Assembly (NCBI RefSeq): GCF_021300615.1
Contig: NZ_JAJTMY010000001.1
Coordinates: forward strand, 319,095-383,094
Source: Helicobacter anatolicus
Lineage (GTDB): Bacteria; Campylobacterota; Campylobacteria; Campylobacterales; Helicobacteraceae
Direction: 5' to 3'
DNA length: 64,000 nucleotides
Part shown: positions 9,244 through 16,480 of the stretch, in pieces
How positions within the stretch are numbered: position 1 is the first letter of the stretch
Layout: every line of letters starts with the position of its first letter
Notes under the pieces: model-generated
Told to the model about the DNA's origin: nothing
The model's input: the letters and a program-made list of their open reading frames with translations, nothing else
The model's database searches: none
Program-made: the position numbers and the translations under genes

Positions 9244-9529
9244 TATGCCAACAGGCACAAAATTAGAGAGAAAGGCAAGTGCAAAGTTTCGTCAAAGATT
9301 GTTAAAAGAAGGATTTTTTATGATGCAATTTTCTGTGTATTGCAGAATATGCAAAGGTATAGCAAGTGCAAATAGCTGTATGAATAAGATTGAAAGCTTT
9401 GTTCCGCAAAAAGGGCATGTAAGAGCATTAATCTTAACAGAAAAGCAATTTGATAGAATGAGAATTTTTGTCGGATATAAAAGTGCGACAGAAGAGGTTC
9501 AAGCACCAGTGCAGTTATCAGTACTTTGA
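9221..9529 (+). CDS. cas2: Cas2, CRISPR adaptation endonuclease subunit
   Basis: 102 residues from ATG 9221 (MRVLVMFDMPTG), the normal start of type II Cas2. The frame is open further upstream, but that part lies inside cas1. The gene overlaps the last 23 bases of cas1 and has GGAAGAGAA ahead of its start, consistent with translational coupling. Cas2 forms the scaffold of the Cas1-Cas2 integration complex. The protein looks full length and undamaged, ending at APVQLSVL. Four bases after its stop begins the orphan tracrRNA scaffold copy. With cas1 broken, Cas2 probably has no working partner. Confidence 0.93.
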   Translation: MRVLVMFDMPTGTKLERKASAKFRQRLLKEGFFMMQFSVYCRICKGIASANSCMNKIESFVPQKGHVRALILTEKQFDRMRIFVGYKSATEEVQAPVQLSVL

Positions 9530-9533
9530 TAAA

Positions 9534-9596
9534 CATGGTTTTGAGGGGATGCTAGGCAGTTACCCCGCGGAGAACCATAAAACTCCTTATTTTAGC
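9534..9596 (-). ncRNA. Orphan tracrRNA scaffold copy without anti-repeat
   Basis: These 63 bases are identical to 15823-15885, the scaffold part of the real tracrRNA, in the same orientation. Only CTAAAAT of the anti-repeat remains, and the sequence upstream on the minus strand does not match the CRISPR repeat. The U run that ends the true tracrRNA is also missing. It could be transcribed by read-through from the array, which is transcribed towards it. Whether it makes a functional RNA is unknown. Confidence 0.75.
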
Positions 9597-9667
9597 ACAC
9601 ATTGTTTAGGTATTTTGAGGACTTACAAAACCTGTAAGCCCCTAATATACGCTATTTCATCTTTATA

Positions 9668-10165
9668 ATTTTACCATAAAAAGATTTACTAAGTAGCTAA
9701 AACAATTGATAACGCAATTAATAACATTCTTCTATTTTACCATAAAAAGATTTACTAAGTAGCTAAAACAAAATTTCCTTATTCACAAAACAGAGTGAAA
9801 TTTTACCATAAAAAGATTTACTAAGTAGCTAAAACAAAGATAAGAGTAAAGTTAAGTCGGAACTAATTTTACCATAAAAAGATTTACTAAGTAGCTAAAA
9901 CAACCCTAAGAAAATTTGCAAGGCAGTGGGATTTTACCATAAAAAGATTTACTAAGTAGCTAAAACCCGGATTATAAAAAGACTTTGGAATTTGGTATTT
10001 TACCATAAAAAGATTTACTAAGTAGCTAAAACTAATAATATTTTAAAGTCAAAAATAAAAAAAATTTTACCATAAAAAGATTTACTAAGTAGCTAAAACG
10101 CAGTGCAGGTATAGGTGCAGGAGCTTTAGATTTTACTATAAAAAGATTTACTAAGTGGCTAAAAT
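9668..10165 (-). CRISPR. Type II-C CRISPR array, 8 repeats and 7 spacers
   Basis: Repeats of 36 bp (on the plus strand starting ATTTTACC, ending TAGCTAAAAC) begin at 9668, 9734, 9800, 9866, 9931, 9997, 10064 and 10130. Spacers are 29-31 bp. The first seven repeats are identical. The last differs at three positions (ATTTTACT..., AAGTGG, final AAAAT), marking the old end, so the newest end is next to cas2. The tracrRNA anti-repeat pairs with the minus-strand form (GTTTTAGC...GGTAAAAT), so crRNAs are made leftwards. Each minus-strand repeat ends in TGGTAAAAT, an extended -10 box, consistent with the in-repeat promoters known from Neisseria and Campylobacter II-C systems. The flanking 10166-10386 shows only AT-rich sequence and a possible TATATT -10 box before the next gene. 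Confidence 0.98.
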
Positions 10166-10386
10166 AATATCCTTACAATTCCCTATTTTACGAAGTTTTT
10201 ATATTCCTATCCCCAAAATATCTCCAGTAATTTATGGAATCCATCTTTTTCCCTCCATCCTATTCTTAAACTATCCCCAGTAAAAATTTTTAATATTGCC
10301 ATGCAGTTTCTTTATAGCAAAATTTCTTGATTTTATTTTATCTTTGTGCTATATTCCACATATAAGGATAGATAAAAGGCAGGGCA

Positions 10387-11079
10387 ATGGCTAGAGCTTT
10401 AAAGCGTAATCACAATAAAGCAATAAAAATCAATAATCAAAAATTCCATAGAATAAATAAATACAAAGAATTACAAAAAACACAACTTAATGAAGAAGTA
10501 AAAGAAAAAGAACTTACAATGGAACAATGGCTAAAAGAAATCGTTGTGCGGTGGTGGAATTTTAAAAACTTTATTGACGATGAAGAAGAAAAAGAAAAAT
10601 GGAGGAAAGCAGATTTATTTCCTAAAGCCTTAGCGGTGATTGCTATTATGATTTTGTATATCTTTAACACAGCAATAGTTTTGTTTGGTATATGTATTTA
10701 TATCATCACCAAAGTTTTTGGATTTATTTATGTCATCACAAATGTTTCTGGACTTATTTATGTCATCACCAAAGTTTTTGGACTTATTTATATTGTTGCC
10801 AAATTTTCCGGACTTATTTATGTCATCACAAATGTTTTTGGACTTATTTATATTGTTGCCAAATTTTCCGGACTTATTTATGTCATCACAAATGTTTTTG
10901 GACTTATTCGCAATATTATTAAGGTTTCAAAGTTTATAGGTAATGCTTTATTAGGTGGAACATGTGGTATCTTATCTGCTCTTTTTTGGTGTTTTTATAT
11001 TGTTTCAATTCCTATTGTTTGGGGAGTTAGTATGGTTTTTGTTATCTGGCTGTTCTTTTTTCTCCCCTTTAGCATTTAA
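10387..11079 (+). CDS. Membrane protein with tandem 10-residue repeats, unknown function
   Basis: 230 residues, not recognised. Residues 1-75 are basic and charged (cytoplasmic-looking, MARALKRNHNKAIKINNQKF at the start). Residues 76-100 form a hydrophobic segment. Residues about 110-178 are a tandem array of 10-residue units of the type V-F-G-L-I-Y-V-I-T-K, and two more hydrophobic segments follow. The units are encoded by 30-bp repeats with no stop in any plus-strand frame. Its stop overlaps the stop of the convergent tape-measure gene by 4 bases. Phage origin is inferred from this neighbour alone. The repeats could form a membrane-embedded rod or simply reflect slippage expansion. Confidence 0.65.
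   Translation: MARALKRNHNKAIKINNQKFHRINKYKELQKTQLNEEVKEKELTMEQWLKEIVVRWWNFKNFIDDEEEKEKWRKADLFPKALAVIAIMILYIFNTAIVLFGICIYIITKVFGFIYVITNVSGLIYVITKVFGLIYIVAKFSGLIYVITNVFGLIYIVAKFSGLIYVITNVFGLIRNIIKVSKFIGNALLGGTCGILSALFWCFYIVSIPIVWGVSMVFVIWLFFFLPFSI
10714..10923 (+). repeat. Seven tandem 30-bp coding repeats
   Basis: Units start at 10714 and every 30 bases after that (GTTTTTGGACTTATTTATxx type). Units 3+4 and 5+6 form an exact 60-bp higher-order duplication, which points to recent expansion. Confidence 0.9.
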
Positions 11080-13316
11080 TCCTCTAAATCTGCATAAGTG
11101 TAGCTATTGCTTCTAATAGCTCTTTGCACTTCTTGTGCTCCTGCATTAGTATAGATTTGTATTGTTTTATTATCTATGATTTGTTTTTGTGTATGATGGT
11201 TTTCTCTTAGCTCCATTTGCCTTTGTTTTACTTGTTCAATAAGGCTAGGTTGTGTAAATACTTGCTTTTGTGTTTGATTGATTTTTATCTCTCCTAAAGG
11301 CAAGGTTAATTCTTTTCTTAAAACGCCTAGTTTTTCTAAAATAGTGCTAATAGGTGAAGTAATAGCATTAAAAGTCTTTTTTACAAAATTAAAAAATGGA
11401 GATAAAAAACCCATCATTTTATCAACTCCAATTCCTATCCATTCTACAACCCTATCCCAGTTTTCATAGACATAGGCAAAGACTTCTCCTAAGATAATAT
11501 AAAAAGCACCGATGCCTGTGCTAACTAAGGCGGATTTTATCATTTTTGCCATTCCTTTAAATGCAAAGCCAACCCATGTGCCAATAACCCCTAATTTCTT
11601 TAAACTTAACCCCGCTATTTTTGCAACATTAGGAATTTTTAATAATTGTATTCTAAGCTTAAATATGCTTGCTGATAATAAAACACTTCTTATTCTTGTC
11701 TGTATAAAACTCGGCATTAAGCGGGATAACCCTATTGCTGTAAATTGTATAGGATAACGCAAGAGTTTAAATCCTTTAGATAAAAACAATAATCCATTGC
11801 CTGTCGCCTTAATAGGTGCAATTAATAATTGAAAGCCCTGTTTCATTATGTTTAATGGAATTTTTAATGCAAGTGAGCCTATTCTTGCTAATTCTGCTTG
11901 ATTGCAGAATGTTCCGAGCATTTTGATGGGTAATATAACACAAGATGCAAAAGCTTTAAAAAGTGGTAGCACAAGAGATATAATTTTTAATCCTCCGATA
12001 CTAGCAATAGCTAATCCTATGACTTTGACTAAGCTTTTGTGATTTTCTACAAACTCTGTAAGCTTTGAAATGATTTTTTCTAAAGTATTAAAAAGCTTAT
12101 TAACGAGGGGTAAAAAAATATCACCAATTGCAACGCTTAAGCGGTTTAAAGAGCTCTGCATTCTCTTCATTGCACCTTCTGTGGTATTTGCTAGAGTCCT
12201 CACTTCATTTTCCATACTTCCTTTTTGCGATTTTTTATCCATCGTTTTTTTATAAATTTCATCAAACTTTGCAAGGTTGCTTGTGATTTGTGCAATTTTT
12301 GGTCCTGCCTCTTCTCCAAAGATATTTTTAAGTAATCCAATTTTATCTCCATCATCTGCATTGGCGATTGCACCTAAGACTTCTCTGATTGCCTGAAATC
12401 CATTATCTAATATTGCTTCTTTTAATTCTTCTTGATCAAAGCCTAAACTTTCTAATGCATTTTGTGCTTTTGGAGTTAAAACCTCAATCCCGCCTAATAC
12501 GCTCAGCATTTTATTAATTGCTGTGGCACTTTGTTCTGCTGGGATTTTCATATTTGCAAAAGATGCGGATAATGCAATGCCTTCCTCTGCAGAGAGTTTC
12601 ATTGTTTTTACTAAACCCCCTGTTCTTCCCAATATCTCTGCAATCTCTTTAGGAAGTGCGGCGGTGTTGTTTCCTAGGTAATTCATGGTATCACCTAGCT
12701 CTCTTACTTTATCAATCCCAATATCTAACTTTTGCATGATACCTGCAATAGTTTCACCTGCTTGTTTTGCATTAATATCAAAAGCAAATGCCATTTTTGC
12801 TACAACATCGCTAAAAGGTGCAAGAATGTTTTTTTCTAATCCCAACTGACCTCCACTTGCCATAATCTCTGTGAGTTCTTTAGCACTTAAAGGAACTTCT
12901 TTTGTCATTTTCCATATTTCATGTTGGAGTTGTCTGCTTTCTTCTTTTGTTAAATCGACAACTTTTTTCACCATTGCAAAAGCACTTTCAAAGTCCATAG
13001 CAGAAGTGATAGGTTTTTTGAAAGCAAGGAAACCACCTATTGCTCCTAGTATTTGATATTTTAATTTTGCTACTTGATTACACGCTTCTTCCACATCAAG
13101 CTTAAGTTTAAACCTTGTGGCTTGAGCAATCTCTCTTTTAACCTTCCTTGTTTCTTCAATAGGACGATTTATAGAATTGCTTAAGGCTTTAGTGGCATTT
13201 TCAATATCTCTGCTAATACCTTTGCTAATGCCTGATACTTGTTTGTTTATTTTATTGATGGTATCACTTAGTTTTTTAAATTCTGGGATAACTTCTAATT
13301 TAACTTGTGTTTGCAT
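11076..13316 (-). CDS. Phage tail tape measure protein, TP901/Mu-like family
   Basis: 746 residues. The tape measure protein sets tail length and helps DNA ejection in tailed phages. The region from about residue 100 to 340 matches the TP901 tape-measure core (FESAFAMVKKVVDLTKEES, IMASGGQLGLEKN, EILGRTGGLVKTM, IPAEQSATAINKML). Long hydrophobic and helical segments follow at about 430-640. The start ATG has AAGGTAA upstream. No head, portal, terminase or tail fibre genes lie in the window, so this is an isolated remnant of a prophage although the frame is fully open. Small decayed phage-like genes lie directly upstream on the same strand. Confidence 0.85.
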   Translation of the reverse strand: MQTQVKLEVIPEFKKLSDTINKINKQVSGISKGISRDIENATKALSNSINRPIEETRKVKREIAQATRFKLKLDVEEACNQVAKLKYQILGAIGGFLAFKKPITSAMDFESAFAMVKKVVDLTKEESRQLQHEIWKMTKEVPLSAKELTEIMASGGQLGLEKNILAPFSDVVAKMAFAFDINAKQAGETIAGIMQKLDIGIDKVRELGDTMNYLGNNTAALPKEIAEILGRTGGLVKTMKLSAEEGIALSASFANMKIPAEQSATAINKMLSVLGGIEVLTPKAQNALESLGFDQEELKEAILDNGFQAIREVLGAIANADDGDKIGLLKNIFGEEAGPKIAQITSNLAKFDEIYKKTMDKKSQKGSMENEVRTLANTTEGAMKRMQSSLNRLSVAIGDIFLPLVNKLFNTLEKIISKLTEFVENHKSLVKVIGLAIASIGGLKIISLVLPLFKAFASCVILPIKMLGTFCNQAELARIGSLALKIPLNIMKQGFQLLIAPIKATGNGLLFLSKGFKLLRYPIQFTAIGLSRLMPSFIQTRIRSVLLSASIFKLRIQLLKIPNVAKIAGLSLKKLGVIGTWVGFAFKGMAKMIKSALVSTGIGAFYIILGEVFAYVYENWDRVVEWIGIGVDKMMGFLSPFFNFVKKTFNAITSPISTILEKLGVLRKELTLPLGEIKINQTQKQVFTQPSLIEQVKQRQMELRENHHTQKQIIDNKTIQIYTNAGAQEVQRAIRSNSYTYADLED

Positions 13317-13394
13317 GGCTTACCTTGTATTTTTTAAAAAAAGTATAAGGTAAAAACTCTAAAGGAGTGTAAGCTAGAGGTTAAGAGTTTATCG

Positions 13395-13431
13395 CCCTGC
13401 TACTGCTTACAAGATAGCAGGGGGATTTTTT
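13395..13431 (+). terminator. Rho-independent terminator on the plus strand
   Basis: CCCTGCTA (13395-13402) pairs with TAGCAGGG (13415-13422) across a 12-base loop, followed by GGA and six T. It points rightwards, so it ends a plus-strand transcript starting somewhere in about 13320-13390. No open frame is there, so a small RNA convergent with the peptide gene at 13430-13507 is likely. The RNA would contain GTAAGCTA, complementary to TAGCTTAC in the peptide reading frame. Confidence 0.7.
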
Positions 13432-13507
13432 ATCCTCTTAAGATTGTGATTATTAACCAAATAATAGCTATAATAAGTCTTAAGAGTAAGCTAATAAACT
13501 CTTTCAT
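13430..13507 (-). CDS. 25-residue hydrophobic peptide, candidate type I toxin
   Basis: The frame encodes 25 residues: MKEFISLL, then a long Ile/Leu-rich stretch with one Trp, ending TILRG. It would form a single membrane helix with basic ends. A near-perfect ribosome site (AAGGAGG at 13515-13521) lies 7 bases before the ATG, which strongly supports translation. The sequence ahead forms strong alternative hairpins (13532-13569), and a convergent transcript appears to end at its stop codon. This layout resembles type I toxin-antitoxin modules such as AapA/IsoA of Helicobacter pylori, though the peptide is not one I recognise. A phage holin-like or cryptic regulatory peptide is the alternative. 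Confidence 0.6.
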   Translation of the reverse strand: MKEFISLLLRLIIAIIWLIITILRG

Positions 13508-13531
13508 AAGTTCGCCTCCTTTCATAAAGTA

Positions 13532-13569
13532 GGCAACCTTAAGAGGTTGCAGCCTCTTAAGGCAACCTC
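13532..13569 (-). promoter_or_regulatory. Three mutually exclusive hairpins in the peptide leader
   Basis: Within 38 bases three pairings compete: GCAACCT/AGGTTGC (13533-13539 with 13544-13550), CCTTAAGAGG/CCTCTTAAGG (13537-13546 with 13553-13562, 10 bp) and GAGGTTGC/GCAACCTC (13543-13550 with 13562-13569). They lie directly ahead of the ribosome site of the 25-residue peptide and could time or block its translation. Confidence 0.65.
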
Positions 13570-13607
13570 TGATAGAATTCTACATTAATATTTTAAAAAA
13601 TCCTAGT

Positions 13608-13707
13608 TTAAAATTTCGGTATTTCTAAAAACTTTTTGGCAATATTTAAATAATCTTGAAATGTTCTAAACACTGTCTAGTGCTTTTATAAACTCTTTTT
13701 GTATCAT
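13608..13707 (-). pseudogene. Small phage-like gene remnant with a +1 frameshift
   Basis: ATG 13707 overlaps the preceding stop (ATGA). It gives MIQKEFIKALDSV and then a TAG at 13666-13668. The +1 frame continues as FRTFQDYLNIAKKFLEIPKF to a stop at 13608-13610. Together the two frames read like one protein of about 33 residues, so a frameshift is likely. The function is not recognised. Confidence 0.4.
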
Positions 13708-13912
13708 GCTGTTTCCACCCTAATTGTTCCCATTTCTTCATCTTTATATAAATCTCTTAATAACATATTCAAAAAATCATAATTTCTATAATCTTGTCTG
13801 TAATCTCTTTGATTAAAATTAAATTTGCTTGATGACTTTCAATGCTTCCAAAGCTATCAAGTCTGTCTTTGGAGTATAATCTCTCTTGCTTGTTTTGATT
13901 TATCATAATCAT
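13704..13912 (-). CDS. Small phage-like gene with a possible -1 frameshift site
   Basis: The start ATG (13912, or 13906 in the same frame) overlaps the stop of the fic remnant (ATGA). Frame 0 gives MIMINQNKQERLYSKDRLDS and on to 46 residues, stopping at 13769-13771. The -1 frame stays open for 38 further codons (NFNQRDYRQDYRNYDFLNML and on to GTIRVETA). At the junction lies A AAT TTA (13826-13820), a classical slippery heptamer in the correct register. Tail-assembly chaperones encoded just before tape-measure genes are known to use such -1 shifts, and this gene lies upstream of the tape-measure gene. It is much shorter than known chaperones, and nearby genes are frameshifted too, so simple decay is the main alternative. 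Confidence 0.45.
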
Positions 13913-14672
13913 CTTTTTATTTTTTGTTTTTGTTGTTTTAAATTTTCTTGCTGATGTTGATTTAAAAAAATCTCCATACGCTCTTCTTCAACTTCTTGTT
14001 GAGTTTTAGCGAGTTCTTTAAATTTATTTAAATTATTTTCTCTTAGAATTGAAACATGCAAAGGCTTTTGTATTTTTTGTATTACAAAGGGTGTAATTTG
14101 ATTTTCTATACAAAAATAAAACATTAAAAGTCTTCCCACTCTTCCATTGCCATCACTAAAAGGGTGGATTCTTTCAAAATGAAAATGAGATTGTAAGATA
14201 GCTTCTAATATTTCATCATTATTTTTAGATTGTTTAATTTGATAATCTAGGTTATTTAGCATTTCTTGCAAATGAGTGGGAATAAGATAGGGCTTACTTG
14301 TTTCAAAATCTGCTTCTATAATGAGGTTTGGAATCGTTTTAATTGTCCTTTATTCTCAATTAAATTATCCATAATAATGTTATGCAATTCTTTAATCTGA
14401 TAGATATCAATACTTTTTTCTTCTTCTAGGTTTTTCTCACAAAATTCTAAAATCTTAGGAATTATAAAACGATAATTTCTTACCTCAAAAAATTCCCTTT
14501 CACTTGTTTGGTGAGAAATAAAATTATCAAGAATAATACTTGCAGTTTGCTCTTGAGTAAGAGTATTGCCTTCAATAGCAGTGCTATGATGTGCCATTCT
14601 AATCGTTAAATCTTTTAAATACTCTTCGTTTTTTAAAGCTTTAAGTAGCAAGGCTTTATCCTTAAAAATCAC
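13909..14672 (-). pseudogene. Fic-domain protein (AMPylase), frameshifted
   Basis: Fic proteins transfer AMP or related groups to target proteins. Here the gene is in two frames. The first part (14672-14316, GTG start, 118 residues) contains STAIEGN, the S-x-x-x-E-G inhibitory helix motif of N-terminally regulated Fic proteins, and ends soon after NKGQLK. The second part (from about 14335 to 13909) continues TIPNLIIEADFETSKPYLIP and carries the catalytic motif HPFSDGNGRVGR, a good match to HxFx(D/E)GNGRxxR. The shift falls at the A4 run (plus 14337-14340). One extra A would rejoin the frames at GQLK-TIPN. Cargo of the phage/CRISPR-flanking segment is inferred. Confidence 0.85.
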
Positions 14673-14708
14673 ACAATGCTTTTAGTATTTATTTTTCTCC
14701 CTTATAAA

Positions 14709-15641
14709 CTAAAACCGATAAGCATAATTTAAAGCAATATAACTTTGAGTAAGAAAGCTAAATCTTGCAAGGTCATAAACTCTAAGACCATCTGGTTCTT
14801 GAGCTTTTTCTTTTAATAGAGTTCTACTATTATGTATTCTTAAAATTCCACCAAAACGATAATTTAATTCCATTTGATGATGTTTATAATTATAATGTAA
14901 TCCAATGGTGGGATAAATTTCTTGATTGATAAGACTTGATGGAGTAGGTTCCCATATGTCGCGACTTATAATTGGTGTTTCTTTATGAAATAAACCTCTT
15001 TTAACATTAAAATTGCTAATATAATAACTAAACTCATATCCTAAACCCACATTAAGCCCTAAAATATGATTCTTTTTTTCTAAAAAATCCCAAAGATATT
15101 TAATATCAAATCCAACTTTAATAGGAATAAGGGTATGATTTATACCTGCATACAAATGGTATCCACCAGAATCGTGAATTGAAACATGGGTTTTATTTGA
15201 TTTGTTATACCCCCTTCCAAAACCACTATAAAGATGACCTGAGAGCTTTAATCCATGTTTTTGTGTTTCTCCAAAATACCATTGATACCCAAGTAATAAA
15301 CCACCATCAAAAGTAGTAGATCTACTGGAATAATTAAAGGCAGAATTATATAAAGCCTCTGTCGTATATCTTGTATAACTACTACTTCCCAAGACTGCTT
15401 CTATCCCCAAAAAGAAGCCATTTTTGTCTTTTACTTTAACTTTTTTTGCTTGAAGTGAATCTTTTTGTATTTTATTGTCAGTTACTTTTCCTGCTTCTAA
15501 GTCTGAAGAGAGTTGTTGATTTCTTTGCTTTAATTCTAGGGGTTTATTTTCTAATCTTTGAATTTCATTATCTATATTTTCTGCAAACATGAAGTTTGTT
15601 AAGGCTAGGGTTATGCTACCATATACTAAAGTATTTTGCAT
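14709..15641 (-). CDS. Helicobacter outer membrane beta-barrel protein
   Basis: 310 residues with a signal peptide (cleavage near MFA-EN, about residue 20), then a charged, probably coiled segment (residues 22-65), then alternating beta strands from GFFLGIEAVLGSSSY to the end. The final residues ALNYAYRF, ending in aromatic Phe, are a typical outer-membrane insertion signal. It belongs to the same family as 42002-42757 (shared GLLLGYQ, PIK.G.D, YPT.G..Y). The exact function (adhesin or porin) cannot be told. It is the outermost gene of the segment between the two tracrRNA scaffold copies. A 3' scrap of a similar gene lies at 15670. Confidence 0.8.
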   Translation of the reverse strand: MQNTLVYGSITLALTNFMFAENIDNEIQRLENKPLELKQRNQQLSSDLEAGKVTDNKIQKDSLQAKKVKVKDKNGFFLGIEAVLGSSSYTRYTTEALYNSAFNYSSRSTTFDGGLLLGYQWYFGETQKHGLKLSGHLYSGFGRGYNKSNKTHVSIHDSGGYHLYAGINHTLIPIKVGFDIKYLWDFLEKKNHILGLNVGLGYEFSYYISNFNVKRGLFHKETPIISRDIWEPTPSSLINQEIYPTIGLHYNYKHHQMELNYRFGGILRIHNSRTLLKEKAQEPDGLRVYDLARFSFLTQSYIALNYAYRF

Positions 15642-15669
15642 CTTTTTACCTCTCTTTTGTTTTTATAAA

Positions 15670-15693
15670 TTAAAATTGATAAGCATAACTTAA
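15670..15693 (-). pseudogene. 3' remnant of an outer membrane protein gene
   Basis: The minus strand reads LSYAYQF followed by a stop, and the 30 or so bases around it resemble the 3' end of the gene at 14709-15641 (ALNYAYRF plus stop). It is probably what is left of a tandem paralog after deletion. Confidence 0.45.
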
Positions 15694-15817
15694 TTTTTAT
15701 TGATATAGTTCTATTTTTAACTTATCGTGATTCTTGTATTCTATAAAGTAGTTTATATAAGATAAAAACTTTCAAAAAAAGTATTATGAAGAATCTGTAT
15801 ACTAAAACCCTAGTGTT

Positions 15818-15905
15818 AAAAGCATGGTTTTGAGGGGATGCTAGGCAGTTACCCCGCGGAGAACCATAAAACTCCTTATTTTAGCCACTTAATAAATCTT
15901 TTTAC
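15818..15905 (-). ncRNA. tracrRNA
   Basis: Read on the minus strand it begins with an anti-repeat (AAAAAGATTTATTAAGTGGC then TAAAAT, about 15905-15880) that pairs with the CRISPR repeat with few mismatches. It continues with AAGGAG, then a nested scaffold (ATGGTT pairing with AACCAT, GGGG with CCCC) and ends in TTTT (15821-15818). The layout matches the published Campylobacter jejuni tracrRNA as I remember it. It lies 5.6 kb from the array because the phage/OMP segment lies between them. A 63-bp part is duplicated at 9534-9596. Confidence 0.92.
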
Positions 15906-15911
15906 AACGGG

Positions 15912-15920
15912 ATTGTATCA
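15912..15920 (-). promoter_or_regulatory. Extended -10 promoter of the tracrRNA
   Basis: TGATACAAT on the minus strand (TGnTAnAAT type) ends 6 bases before the expected 5' end of the tracrRNA near 15905. The rest of 15906-16054 is AT-rich with no gene seen. Confidence 0.65.
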
Positions 15921-16054
15921 TAAAAAAGTTATAAAGTAAAGTGTTTAGGGGTTTAATTTTATTTATTGTGAGGTAAAAATTTATTGTGTAGAGATATGAA
16001 AAAATATTTTTGGGATTTTTAAAGAAAGATAGATTTTTTTAGATAAGTTTGTGG

Positions 16055-16480
16055 TTAATAAATTTGCATTGCTTTGGCTAGAATGATAATAAATAAAGAG
16101 AGGATAAAAGCAATTAAGTGAGATTTTCCTCGAAATGGGTCGGGTTTTTGAAAAAATTTTATGCGTATGATTGCAAAAAGCGTTAATATAAAAATAAGTA
16201 GAACTAAAAAAAGTTTAATACTTAAAAATATTACAAAAGGATAAGAGGAAAGATTGGCTATTTGATAACTAAGGAGTAGTCCACCACTAATAAGCAAAAA
16301 TAAAAATAAAATCCCAAATATGATACCACCGCCATTTTTTGTGTAGGTGTGTTTGATATGATCGCATTGTTTTTTATCAAGTTTTTTGTAAGCAATAATG
16401 TAAATACAAGCATCAAAAAACACATACCCCACAAAGCAAACTGCACAAATGAGGTGTATGCATAAAAGGGTAAAATACAT
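16055..16480 (-). CDS. Small integral membrane protein of unknown function
   Basis: 141 residues with four hydrophobic segments (about 1-30, 50-72, 80-105, 118-140). The first contains H and C residues (LLCIHLICAVCFVGYVFFD), which recalls CopD/YedZ-like heme- or copper-binding membrane families, but the match is too weak for a name. It starts directly after the ppa stop on the same strand, so it is probably co-transcribed with adk and ppa. Confidence 0.7.
   Translation of the reverse strand: MYFTLLCIHLICAVCFVGYVFFDACIYIIAYKKLDKKQCDHIKHTYTKNGGGIIFGILFLFLLISGGLLLSYQIANLSSYPFVIFLSIKLFLVLLIFILTLFAIIRIKFFQKPDPFRGKSHLIAFILSLFIIILAKAMQIY

Noticed and set aside
9668-10165. Spacers matching sequence in this window (self-targeting)
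   Set aside because: I compared the seven spacers with the phage genes and other parts by eye and saw no convincing match; a database and self search would be decisive.
10685-10939. Long open frames in the other two plus frames of the repeat protein
   Set aside because: They arise only because the 30-bp repeat has no stop in any frame; no start context or continuation outside the repeat.
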